DNA of 40,260 nt from contig JAPLXC010000003.1 in the NCBI GenBank assembly GCA_026396275.1, forward strand, positions 1 through 40,260, read 5' to 3'. Below the pieces are notes generated by a model. The model was not told where the DNA came from. It was given only the letters and a program-made list of their open reading frames with translations, and searched no databases. The first letter of the stretch is position 1, and each line of letters begins with the position of its first letter. This stretch comes from Candidatus Moraniibacteriota bacterium. Lineage in GTDB: Bacteria; Patescibacteriota; Minisyncoccia; Moranbacterales; JAPLXC01. The position numbers and the translations under genes were made by a program. Below are positions 33,149 through 40,260 of this stretch, one piece after another.

Positions 33149-34087
33149 ATGTTGTCAAGACCTGCCAAAGACATTATCGCGACACTGGCTTACTACGACG
33201 GGCTGGATTATCCACTCACCCTTTTTGAAATTTGGAAGTATCTGATGTGGGCTGACCAAACAGCTGATCATTCCAGCCTGGATAATACGACTCTAGCTAT
33301 AATAACTGAAGCGCTGAAGGATCCGGAATTGAAAAAGCACATAGAAGAGTCCGGGGGATTTTACTTCCTGCGAGGGAGAAAAGAACTGGTAGAAAAAAGA
33401 ATTGCCGCAAGCAAAATAGCCAATGAAAAAACAAAACGGCTGCGCCGAGTGGTTAGCATCCTTCGCTTTGTTCCCTATGTCCGAATGATCGGCGTTACAG
33501 GGAAACTGGCTATGAAGATGGCGAATCAAAAAAGCGACTGGGATCTGCTCGTAGTTCTCAAGAAAGGAAAAATCTGGACAGGAAGAACTTTGGTAACCGG
33601 CATTACTCATCTTATGGGAAAGAGAAGACATGGAGCATTTGTTACTGACCGGGTGTGTTTAAACTATTTCATTACTGATCAATCCCTAAAACTGTCCACC
33701 AGGGATCTTTTCTCCGCCAGCGAATATTTTTTTCTTTTTCCTTTGTTTGATGCCGGGGTTTTTAAAAGTTTTCAACTAAAGAATGCCTGGATAAGAAAAT
33801 ATAAACCCAACTACACTGTTTCCGAGGAAGGAAACTTAAAAATTATTCCTGATACTGGGGTTTCTCGCGGCATCCGTACTTTGGGAGAAAAAGTACTTTC
33901 AAGTGATATTTTGGAGCGATGGCTTAAAAAGTGGCAAAAGAAAAAAATTATGGAGAATCCCAAGACGCGCCAAAAAGGAAGTTTTATCCAGGCCTCTGAT
34001 GAGGCGCTCATTTTTCTGCCAGAGCCGCAAGGACCGGAACTGTTTGAAAAGTTTAGGAATAGAATGACGTGGTTGGGAATAGAATAA
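33149..34087 (+). CDS. Putative nucleotidyltransferase-like protein
   Basis: The 312-residue protein starts with a winged-helix-like region (about 1-80, YYDGLDYPLTLFEIWKYLMW, then GFYFLRGRKELVEKRI). A domain from about 85 contains IGVTGKLAMKMANQKSDWDLLVV, resembling the G-S-x(n)-D-x-D signature of polymerase-beta-type nucleotidyltransferases, with Asp130 and Asp132 as the metal-binding pair; the Ser after the Gly is replaced. The C-terminal third is basic and unrecognised. I cannot name a substrate. It is divergent from speD and followed by a terminator-like hairpin. Confidence 0.6.
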   Translation: MLSRPAKDIIATLAYYDGLDYPLTLFEIWKYLMWADQTADHSSLDNTTLAIITEALKDPELKKHIEESGGFYFLRGRKELVEKRIAASKIANEKTKRLRRVVSILRFVPYVRMIGVTGKLAMKMANQKSDWDLLVVLKKGKIWTGRTLVTGITHLMGKRRHGAFVTDRVCLNYFITDQSLKLSTRDLFSASEYFFLFPLFDAGVFKSFQLKNAWIRKYKPNYTVSEEGNLKIIPDTGVSRGIRTLGEKVLSSDILERWLKKWQKKKIMENPKTRQKGSFIQASDEALIFLPEPQGPELFEKFRNRMTWLGIE

Positions 34088-34107
34088 TTGATAAAACATG
34101 ATTGTCA

Positions 34108-34134
34108 CCTAGCCGAGTTAAGCTGGGATTTTTT
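34108..34134 (+). terminator. Likely terminator after the nucleotidyltransferase-like gene
   Basis: CCTAGC pairs with GCTGGG (one G-U pair) and is followed by ATTTTTT. Confidence 0.6.
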
Positions 34135-34183
34135 GTTGGCAACACTTTAGTGCGGCCGCGGGAAAACGTTACTGACATTTTTA

Positions 34184-34212
34184 TTGATCAAAGCCATTGG
34201 TTACAGTATAAT
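34184..34212 (+). promoter_or_regulatory. argS promoter (leaderless)
   Basis: TTGATC (34184-34189), 17 bases, TATAAT (34207-34212), and ATG eight bases later at 34221. The mRNA should have a leader of zero to two bases. Confidence 0.8.
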
Positions 34213-34220
34213 AACCCTGT

Positions 34221-35837
34221 ATGAAGGAAAAGGTGGAAAATATCATAAAAGAAGCTATTCTGAACTTGCAAAGAGAAAGCAAATTTCTTGATTTTAATAT
34301 GTCGGAGATTGAAGTAAATTATCCCAAAGAAGAAAAGTTCGGCGATTATAGCACTAATGCGGCAATGGTTTTGGCAAAAAAATTAATGAAAAACCCGATA
34401 GAAATAGCTGAAGAAATCAAAAATCAAATACCTGCCTCGCCGGCAGGCGGGTCAAAAATCAAAAATAATAGTTTTGATAAAATTAAGATTGCAAAGCCAG
34501 GGTATATTAATTTTTACCTCTCGGAAAAATATTTACAGGAAAAAGTTGCCGAAATTAATGAGCAAAAAGAAAACTTCGGAAATAGTGAAATTGGCAGGGG
34601 GATAAAAATAAATAATGAATTTATTTCTGCCAATCCGACTGGGCCGCTACATCTTGGAAACGGACGCGGGGGATTTTATGGCGATTTAATTGGCAGAGTT
34701 TGCAAGAAAGCTGGATTTGGAGTTGTGAATGAATATTACAAAAATGATGCCGGCGAACAGGCATTGAAATTCGCTCACAGTTTTCATAAAGATGATCAGG
34801 CTGTTTATATCGGAGAGTATATTGATGAATTACGCAATAAACACAAAGAAATTCTCGATAAATCCATTCAAATGTCTGTGGCTCCATCAGCAGCAGCGGT
34901 CATGGATGATTACATAAATCCTGCTATCGAGAAAATGCAAATAGAATTTGATGTGTTTATATCCGAGAAGTCCTTATATGACGATGGTTTTGTGGATCGT
35001 GCCATTGAAATGTTGAAAAACAAAAAATTAACCTACAAAAAAGATAATGCTTTATGGCTGAAAACGACAGAATTTGGCGATGATAAAGATAGAGTTCTAG
35101 TGAAAAGCAATGGGGAAAAAACATATTTTGCTTCTGACTGCGGATACATTTTAAATAAAATCGAAAGAGGATTCCATAAAATTATTGAAATTTGGGGAGC
35201 GGATCATCATGGATACATGAGACGTTTTGAATCAGCGGCCAGAGCACTCGGATTTACTGGAGAATTAAAATTCATTATCGCTCAGCTTGTAAGATTGGTT
35301 AAGGACGGCAAAGAGGTAAAGATGAGCAAACGCGCGGGTAATGTGGTCTATATTGACGAGCTTATCGATAAAGTCGGGCATGATGTGGCAAGATTTTTCT
35401 TTCTACTGTATTCTCCGGACACGCATATGAATTTTGACTTGGGACTGGCTGAAGAACGTTCAGAAAAAAATCCTGTCTTTTACGTACAATATGCACATGC
35501 CAGAATTTGCAGTATATTAAGAAAATCCGAAATCCTAAATCTGAAATCCGAAAATTTACATTTACTAACTTACGAAAAAGAATTAAGCTTGATTAAAGAA
35601 CTGAATAAATTCCCTGAACTAATTGAAGAAATATCTCAAACTTATGAAGTCCATAAATTGCCTCATTACGCGATAAAAATAGCTGACAAATTTCATGATT
35701 TTTACGAATCCTGCCGGGTTATTGACGAAAAAAATTCAGGACTTTCAGGGGCTCGACTAAATCTGGTAAATGCTGTTAGAATAATATTAGCAGAAACGTT
35801 GCGGCTGATGGGGATAAGCGCGCCCAATAAAATGTGA
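34221..35837 (+). CDS. argS: Arginyl-tRNA synthetase
   Basis: This class I synthetase charges tRNA-Arg, of which two species are encoded at 14.5-14.9 kb. The 538 residues include an N-terminal Add-1 domain (about 1-110), the HIGH motif as HLGN in ANPTGPLHLGNGRGG (about 141), the KMSK loop VKMSKRAGNVV (about 370) and the DALR anticodon domain (about 420-538, ending LRLMGISAPNKM). Two foreign-looking inserts are read through: PASPAGG, encoded by a GC-rich palindromic element (34431-34451) in the Add-1 domain, and a heptamer-encoded KSEILNLKSENL near residue 437. Both lie between conserved blocks. Translation probably begins on a leaderless mRNA. Confidence 0.95.
   Translation: MKEKVENIIKEAILNLQRESKFLDFNMSEIEVNYPKEEKFGDYSTNAAMVLAKKLMKNPIEIAEEIKNQIPASPAGGSKIKNNSFDKIKIAKPGYINFYLSEKYLQEKVAEINEQKENFGNSEIGRGIKINNEFISANPTGPLHLGNGRGGFYGDLIGRVCKKAGFGVVNEYYKNDAGEQALKFAHSFHKDDQAVYIGEYIDELRNKHKEILDKSIQMSVAPSAAAVMDDYINPAIEKMQIEFDVFISEKSLYDDGFVDRAIEMLKNKKLTYKKDNALWLKTTEFGDDKDRVLVKSNGEKTYFASDCGYILNKIERGFHKIIEIWGADHHGYMRRFESAARALGFTGELKFIIAQLVRLVKDGKEVKMSKRAGNVVYIDELIDKVGHDVARFFFLLYSPDTHMNFDLGLAEERSEKNPVFYVQYAHARICSILRKSEILNLKSENLHLLTYEKELSLIKELNKFPELIEEISQTYEVHKLPHYAIKIADKFHDFYESCRVIDEKNSGLSGARLNLVNAVRIILAETLRLMGISAPNKM
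34431..34451 (+). repeat. GC-rich palindromic element, argS copy
   Basis: CCTGCCTCGC followed by CGGCAGGCGGG, a short member of the family ending in GCAGGCGGG. It is read in frame as PASPAGG and is flanked by AAATCAAAAATC words on both sides. Confidence 0.75.
35525..35552 (+). repeat. Four ATCCGAA heptamers inside argS
   Basis: ATCCGAA, ATCCTAA, ATCTGAA, ATCCGAA in direct succession, encoding part of a variable loop just before the anticodon-binding domain. Confidence 0.75.
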
Positions 35838-35852
35838 TTATTTATTATTTTA

Positions 35853-35913
35853 TTAACGAGTTAACGTGTTAAAGAGTTAAAATTTCCAACCCGTTAACTT
35901 GTGAACTCGTTAA
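35853..35913. repeat. Imperfect hairpin of TTAACGAG words
   Basis: The left arm (35853-35878) is built of TTAACGAG, TTAACGTG and TTAAAGAG octamers. The right arm (35888-35913) is its inverted copy at 21 of 26 positions. It fills the argS-glycosyltransferase gap. Confidence 0.75.
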
Positions 35914-35931
35914 CTGGTCAATAATGCAATT

Positions 35932-37089
35932 ATGCGTATCGGTATTGACGCCCGGACAATTTTAAATCCAGAGAAAGGCGAAGCGATCGGAGTAGGACAT
36001 TACACCTACCAGCTCATTCGCCATTTGCTTGACATTGACAAAGAAAACGAGTACGTCCTGTTTTTTGATTTTCGGGTTCGCGAAAAGGACGTGAAAAAAT
36101 TCACCCGGCCGAATACTAAAGTAAAATTTTATCCTTTCTCGGATTACAAAAAATATCTCCCCGGTGCCTATAGCGAGATTTTGGGAACAGCGACACTGCA
36201 AAAAGAAAAACTGGATATTCTTCACTCTACCTCTCCTTTGAGTCGCATTCCAATCAGCTACCGGGGAAAATGCGTGGTTACTTTTCATGATCTGGCGCTC
36301 TATCGGATTCCTCAATGTTTTCCCAAAGTTAAACGCACTCGGGATAAGGCAGTGTATTCCCTGATGGCAAAGAAGGCAGACAAGGTTATCGCGGTATCTG
36401 AATCAACAAAAAATGACCTAAACACTTTTCTTGGTATTCCTCCCGGAAAAGTTAAAGTCATTTACAGCGGTTTGGACAAGAGGTTTTTTGAAACTCCCTC
36501 CATTGATACTCAGAAAGTTTTGGGCAAATACGGCATTACTAAAAAGTACATTCTTTTTTTAGGAACGCTCGAGCCGGCAAAGAATATCAGCCGACTGCTG
36601 GAGGCCTTTGCGCTCTACAAGGAAAAGTATAAAAAACTGAACAAGAAATTTGATTATCAGCTGGTTTTAGCAGGGAAGCGAGGGTGGTTGTCTCAAGAAT
36701 ATTCCCAAATTGCTAAGGATTTGGGAATTAACCGAGACGTGGTCTTTACCGGTTATATTATCGGCGATGAGCTTGTTCCGCTTTTCAAAAATTCCCAGTT
36801 TTTCATTATGCCCTCTCTCTACGAGGGCTTCGGGATGACGGTACTGGAAGCGTTTGCTACCGGAACACCGGCGATTATCTCGCGCGTTTCTTCGCTTCCG
36901 GAAATTGCAGAAGACGCCGCTTATTTTGTAAATCCCATTGATAAAGAGGAAATCGCCGATGTAATGATTAAATTTGCGACTGATGAAAATTTGCGTAATG
37001 TATATAGGCAGAAAGGATTGGAACAGGTGAAGAAATTTGATTGGGAAAAAACAGCACAGGAAACGCTGGAAGTTTATAAATCAATTTAA
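35932..37089 (+). CDS. Glycosyltransferase family 4
   Basis: The 385-residue GT-B enzyme begins MRIGIDARTILNPEKGEAIGVGHYTYQLI, the typical mannosyltransferase-like N-terminus. The donor domain contains ILFLGTLEPAKNISRLLEAF (about 203-222) and the E-x7-E motif as SLYEGFGMTVLEAFATGTP. It resembles mannosyl/rhamnosyl transferases of polysaccharide assembly. It is not closely similar to the other GT4 enzyme in the window and is not in a surface-sugar cluster. No Shine-Dalgarno is visible; the gap upstream is mostly repeat hairpin. Confidence 0.9.
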   Translation: MRIGIDARTILNPEKGEAIGVGHYTYQLIRHLLDIDKENEYVLFFDFRVREKDVKKFTRPNTKVKFYPFSDYKKYLPGAYSEILGTATLQKEKLDILHSTSPLSRIPISYRGKCVVTFHDLALYRIPQCFPKVKRTRDKAVYSLMAKKADKVIAVSESTKNDLNTFLGIPPGKVKVIYSGLDKRFFETPSIDTQKVLGKYGITKKYILFLGTLEPAKNISRLLEAFALYKEKYKKLNKKFDYQLVLAGKRGWLSQEYSQIAKDLGINRDVVFTGYIIGDELVPLFKNSQFFIMPSLYEGFGMTVLEAFATGTPAIISRVSSLPEIAEDAAYFVNPIDKEEIADVMIKFATDENLRNVYRQKGLEQVKKFDWEKTAQETLEVYKSI

Positions 37090-37199
37090 ATCCAAATTTC
37101 AAAGCTCAAATGTCAAATCAAATCCAAAATCCAATGTTTAAATTTTTGGATTTTGCGCTTTGAACTTGATTTGATATTTGAATTTTGGCATTTGGGTTT
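37088..37199. repeat. Large imperfect hairpin of CAAATCC words before ileS
   Basis: The left arm (37088-37121) and right arm (37166-37199) are inverted copies matching at 28 of 34 positions. Both are built from about 7-base words (AAATTTC, AAAGCTC, AAATGTC). It occupies essentially the whole gap before ileS. Confidence 0.8.
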
Positions 37200-37207
37200 T
37201 TAAATTT

Positions 37208-40200
37208 ATGTTTAAAAAAGTCGATCCAAAACAGAGTTTGCCCAAAATGGAAGAAGAAATTTTGAAGTTTTGGGAGGACAATAAAATTTTTGAGAAGTCG
37301 GTGGAGATTCGAAAAAATAACCCCGCCTACGTTTTTTATGACGGGCCGCCTTTTGCTACGGGAATGCCTCACTATGGACATATCCTGACCGGTGTTATAA
37401 AGGATGCCATTCCTCGTTACTGGACGATGAGAGGACGATACGTTGAGCGAAAGTGGGGATGGGATTGTCATGGCTTGCCCATAGAAAATATTGTGGAAAA
37501 GAGCTTGGGTATCAAGAGAAAGAAAGACATTAAAAAGATAGGCATAGACAAGTTTAATGAAACCTGCCGTTCCAAAGTTTCCAAGTACGTTGAGGATTGG
37601 AAATCAGTGATAAAACGGTTGGGAAGATGGGCGGACATGGAAAATAGTTACAAAACCATGGACTTGAGTTTCATGGAGTCCGTGTGGTGGGTTTTCAAGG
37701 AACTTTGGAACAAAGGATTAATCTATGAGGGTTACCGCTCGATGTATATCTGCACGCGTTGTGAGACCACTCTTTCCCAGCAGGACGTTGCGGATGGATA
37801 TAAAGATATAAAAGACCTTGCGGTCACGGTTAAGTTTAAATTAGAAAACGAGCCGGATACATATTTACTCGTCTGGACAACTACACCTTGGACGCTTATT
37901 GGAAACACAGCGGTGGTGGTTGGAGAAAAAATTGCTTATGTGAAAGTAAAATTGAAATGTCATTCCGGACTTCCTACCCGTCCGGCAGGCGGGGATCCGG
38001 AATCTAATAAGATCCTGAAACACCTGCCCGCATCGCTATGCGAAGCATTGCAGGCGGGAGTTCAGGATGACAATTATTATATCTTGGCTAAAGAAAGAAT
38101 AAAGGAAGTTCTAAAAGATAAAGAATTTGAAGTGATTAACGAATTTAAAGGCAGAGATTTAATTGGCAAAGAATATAAACCACTTTTTGACTATTATATT
38201 AATAAAGGTTTAGATAATGAAGAAAATGGGTGGAAAGTTTACCCGGCTGACTTTTTGAATACTGAAGAGGGAACGGGAATAGTGCATATAGCACCAGCTT
38301 TTGGAGAAGACGACCTGGATTTAAGCTATAAGCATAATTTGCCCTTTATTCAGCATGTTGGCATGGATGGATTGATCAAAAAAGAAGCCGTTGATTTTGC
38401 CGGAATGAGCGTGAAACCAATGGAGAATCATCAAAAAACCGATATTGAGGTCATTAAATTTCTGGAAAAAAACAATTGTCTTTTTTCCAAGGAGGAATAT
38501 TTGCATAGTTATCCCCATTGCTGGAGATGTGAAACTCCTCTTATTAACTATGCTACTTCCTCTTGGTTTGTGAATGTCACAAAGATTAAAGGAAAGGCAT
38601 TGGAGCTGGCCAAGGATATTAACTGGGTGCCAAGTCATATAAAGGAAGGAAGATTCGGCAATTGGCTGGAAGGAGCGCGTGACTGGTCGATTAGTCGGCA
38701 GAGATTTTGGGCCTCGGTTATTCCTATCTGGAAGTGCAACGGTCAAACCGAAATCAAAAATCAAAAATCAAAAATCAAAGGTGAGTGCGAAAATATAAAA
38801 GTTATAGGGTCAGTGAAAGAATTAGAAAAACTTAGCGGACAAAAAGTTACAGATTTGCATAAACACATTATCGACAAAATTATATTTAAATGCGAAAAGT
38901 GTGGTGGAATAATGAAAAGAATTCCTGATGTTCTGGATACCTGGTTTGATTCAGGATCAATGCCTTATGCTCAAGTACACTATCCTTTTGAAAACAAGGA
39001 AAAATTCGAAGCCAATTTTCCAGCTGAATTTATTGGCGAAGGCATAGATCAAACGCGTGCCTGGTTTTATTATCTTCATATTATTTCCACTGCGATAAAA
39101 GAAAAACCAGCTTATAAGAATGTTGTCGTAAACGGCATAGTTTTGGATGAGCAAGGAAAAAAAATGTCAAAGCGCCTTCAAAATTATCCTGATCCAGCTG
39201 AAATTTTTCGAAAATACGGCGCTGACATTCTTCGATTTTATCTTTTGTCTTCTCCGGTAATGGCAGCCGAGGATCTTAGCCTCAAAGAGACAGAAATGAC
39301 GGAATTTTATCGCGGAATGTTTAGAATGCTCTGGAATTCTTATTATTTCTTTGTAATGTACGCCAATGTTGATAAATTTAAACCAACAGCACGCAGTCAA
39401 CAGCCAACAACTAACCTGCTGGACAAATGGATAATTTCGGAATTAAACGTTCTTATTCGCGAAGTGAACGAGAATATGGAAAAGTATGAACTTAATCGGA
39501 CCGCTCGGCTCTTTCCAAAATTCGTCGACAATCTTTCCAACTGGTACATCCGCCGCAGCCGAAGAAGATTTTGGAAACCTGCCCGCATCGCTACACGAAG
39601 CGTTGCAGGCGGGTCGGAAAGCGATGAGGATAAAAAACTGGCTTATGAAACATTGCATTATGTATTGGTAACGCTTGCGAAACTAATGGCGCCATTTACG
39701 CCGTTTATCGCGGAGGAAATTTACAAGAATTTAACCGGTGAAGAGTCAGTGCATCTGGCTGATTTTCCAATAGCGGATGAGAAATTGATTGATAAGAAGT
39801 TAAATAGAAATATGAACGACTTACGAGAAATAATTAGTTTGGGATTACAGGAACGTGCAAGGCATGGTAAAAAAGTGCGTCAACCATTAGCAAAAGTTAT
39901 TCTCGGACAAAAATTTAAAGGGGTTTTTGATGAACTTATAAATAAACTGGAGTGGAGTCAAATTTTGACAGAAGAGCTCAACGTTAAAGGAGCTGAATTA
40001 GGAACGGCGGTAGAAACACTAGCACTTGATACTAGAATTACTAAAGATCTCAAACTTGAAGGCCAAGCCCGCGAAATTATCCGCCATATTCAAGAGATGA
40101 GAAAAGAAGCGGGTTATGAAGTTGACAATCATATTAAAGTGGGCTATATTGGGGCATCGGAGGTCTTTGAAAAATTTGGCGAAATGATTGGCAAAGAAGT

Positions 40201-40260
40201 GCTGGCGGACGAATTAAAATCAGAAAAATTAGAAAAGTTTGATCTCGAAAAAGAGTTTGA
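37208..40260 (+). CDS. ileS: Isoleucyl-tRNA synthetase (3' end beyond the window)
   Basis: This class I synthetase charges tRNA-Ile; 1017 codons are visible and the frame is open at the window end. The HIGH motif is HYGH in GMPHYGHIL (about residue 57), the editing domain is at about 190-400, and the KMSKS loop reads KKMSKRLQNYPDP (about 655). The sequence resembles type 2 (eukaryote-like) IleRS. A zinc knuckle has Cys510 and Cys527 as its first half and CEKC as its second. Three inserts encoded by repeats interrupt it: about residues 251-287 (double palindromic), 513-525 (heptamers, between the two zinc Cys) and 791-802 (GC-rich element). All keep the frame open, so the gene appears functional. 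Confidence 0.93.
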   Translation, partial: MFKKVDPKQSLPKMEEEILKFWEDNKIFEKSVEIRKNNPAYVFYDGPPFATGMPHYGHILTGVIKDAIPRYWTMRGRYVERKWGWDCHGLPIENIVEKSLGIKRKKDIKKIGIDKFNETCRSKVSKYVEDWKSVIKRLGRWADMENSYKTMDLSFMESVWWVFKELWNKGLIYEGYRSMYICTRCETTLSQQDVADGYKDIKDLAVTVKFKLENEPDTYLLVWTTTPWTLIGNTAVVVGEKIAYVKVKLKCHSGLPTRPAGGDPESNKILKHLPASLCEALQAGVQDDNYYILAKERIKEVLKDKEFEVINEFKGRDLIGKEYKPLFDYYINKGLDNEENGWKVYPADFLNTEEGTGIVHIAPAFGEDDLDLSYKHNLPFIQHVGMDGLIKKEAVDFAGMSVKPMENHQKTDIEVIKFLEKNNCLFSKEEYLHSYPHCWRCETPLINYATSSWFVNVTKIKGKALELAKDINWVPSHIKEGRFGNWLEGARDWSISRQRFWASVIPIWKCNGQTEIKNQKSKIKGECENIKVIGSVKELEKLSGQKVTDLHKHIIDKIIFKCEKCGGIMKRIPDVLDTWFDSGSMPYAQVHYPFENKEKFEANFPAEFIGEGIDQTRAWFYYLHIISTAIKEKPAYKNVVVNGIVLDEQGKKMSKRLQNYPDPAEIFRKYGADILRFYLLSSPVMAAEDLSLKETEMTEFYRGMFRMLWNSYYFFVMYANVDKFKPTARSQQPTTNLLDKWIISELNVLIREVNENMEKYELNRTARLFPKFVDNLSNWYIRRSRRRFWKPARIATRSVAGGSESDEDKKLAYETLHYVLVTLAKLMAPFTPFIAEEIYKNLTGEESVHLADFPIADEKLIDKKLNRNMNDLREIISLGLQERARHGKKVRQPLAKVILGQKFKGVFDELINKLEWSQILTEELNVKGAELGTAVETLALDTRITKDLKLEGQAREIIRHIQEMRKEAGYEVDNHIKVGYIGASEVFEKFGEMIGKEVLADELKSEKLEKFDLEKEF
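37961..38068 (+). repeat. Nested palindromic insert in ileS editing domain
   Basis: Two outer hairpins, ATTCCGGA/TCCGGAAT and ATCCTGAA/TTCAGGAT, each carry a GC-rich element in the loop: CCTACCCG...GGCAGGCGGG (37973-37993) and the 36-base CCTGCCCGC...GCAGGCGGG (38023-38058). The segment codes for about 36 extra residues between YVKVKLK and DDNYYILA. Confidence 0.8.
38741..38780 (+). repeat. TCAAAAA heptamer array in ileS zinc knuckle
   Basis: About four units of AAATCAA/TCAAAAA encode KNQKSKIK between Cys510 and Cys527, widening a knuckle that is normally C-x2-C or C-x3-C. Confidence 0.8.
39578..39613 (+). repeat. GC-rich palindromic element, second long ileS copy
   Basis: This 36-base copy differs from the one at 38023-38058 at only three positions, all transitions. 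Here it is read in another frame, as PARIATRSVAGG. Confidence 0.85.

Noticed and set aside
34141-34170. Link between the GCGGCCGC at 34152 and the palindrome at 21078
   Set aside because: Only the eight-base core is shared and the flanks differ, so chance is a sufficient explanation.
37118-37471. Minus-strand frame over the start of ileS
   Set aside because: It overlaps the conserved ileS N-terminus including the HIGH motif and begins inside it without any signals.

Overview
The window looks like a streamlined Patescibacteria (Candidate Phyla Radiation) genome, most likely Parcubacteria-like. This is inferred from short gene spacing, single-copy housekeeping genes mixed without pathway order, tRNA genes lacking an encoded CCA, a type IV pilus operon, and VanW, AI-2E-type and NIF3-like proteins. 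TGA is used as a stop (for example at the ends of the alpha/beta hydrolase and pgeF), so the recoded Gracilibacteria/Absconditabacteria code is unlikely. No phage, IS element, integrase or CRISPR array was seen, and no gene-free stretch exceeds 300 bases.

Layout. 1-2.9 kb: ychF and groEL; groEL has a sigma70-like promoter followed by a CIRCE-like operator but no adjacent groES. 3.0-13.9 kb: a histidine kinase and single-receiver response regulator lead into a type IV pilus operon (pilB, pilC, a large decorated pilin, a second pilin-like protein, a PilX-like protein, pilM, pilN, pilO and a small membrane protein). 14.0-15.0 kb, minus strand: a small strongly expressed-looking protein and a tRNA cluster (Lys, Arg, His, Arg). 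15.0-22.3 kb, minus strand: VanW protein, Hsp20, PrsW-like protease, a frameshifted valS with an elaborate leader, an unknown small gene and tsaD. 22.4-27.6 kb: ECF sigma factor, tRNA-Glu fused head-to-tail to a DedA gene, hydrolase, glycosyltransferase, a small minus-strand protein, 3-methyladenine glycosylase and pgeF. 27.7-40.3 kb: glyS, NIF3-like, M16 protease, AI-2E-type transporter, speD (minus), a nucleotidyltransferase-like protein, argS, a second glycosyltransferase and ileS, which runs off the window end.

Expression signals fall into two groups. Many genes (histidine kinase, vanW, tsaD, sigma factor, hydrolase, argS) have a good -10 box only 5-9 bases before the start codon, so their mRNAs should be leaderless or nearly so. 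A few genes (three small proteins and pgeF) have near-perfect sigma70 promoters, a 5' leader and a strong Shine-Dalgarno.

The most unusual content is repetitive. (1) GC-rich palindromic elements (CCTGCCCGC...GCAGGCGGG type) sit inside argS and ileS as in-frame inserts and also between pilus genes; two near-identical copies in ileS are read in different frames. (2) Short-word (mostly 7-base) quasi-repeats form imperfect hairpins in six intergenic gaps and also extend or interrupt tsaD, argS, ileS, a NIF3-like gene and a prepilin leader. (3) The valS leader carries a 20-codon upstream ORF laid over two mutually exclusive stem-loops, one of which covers the valS start region.
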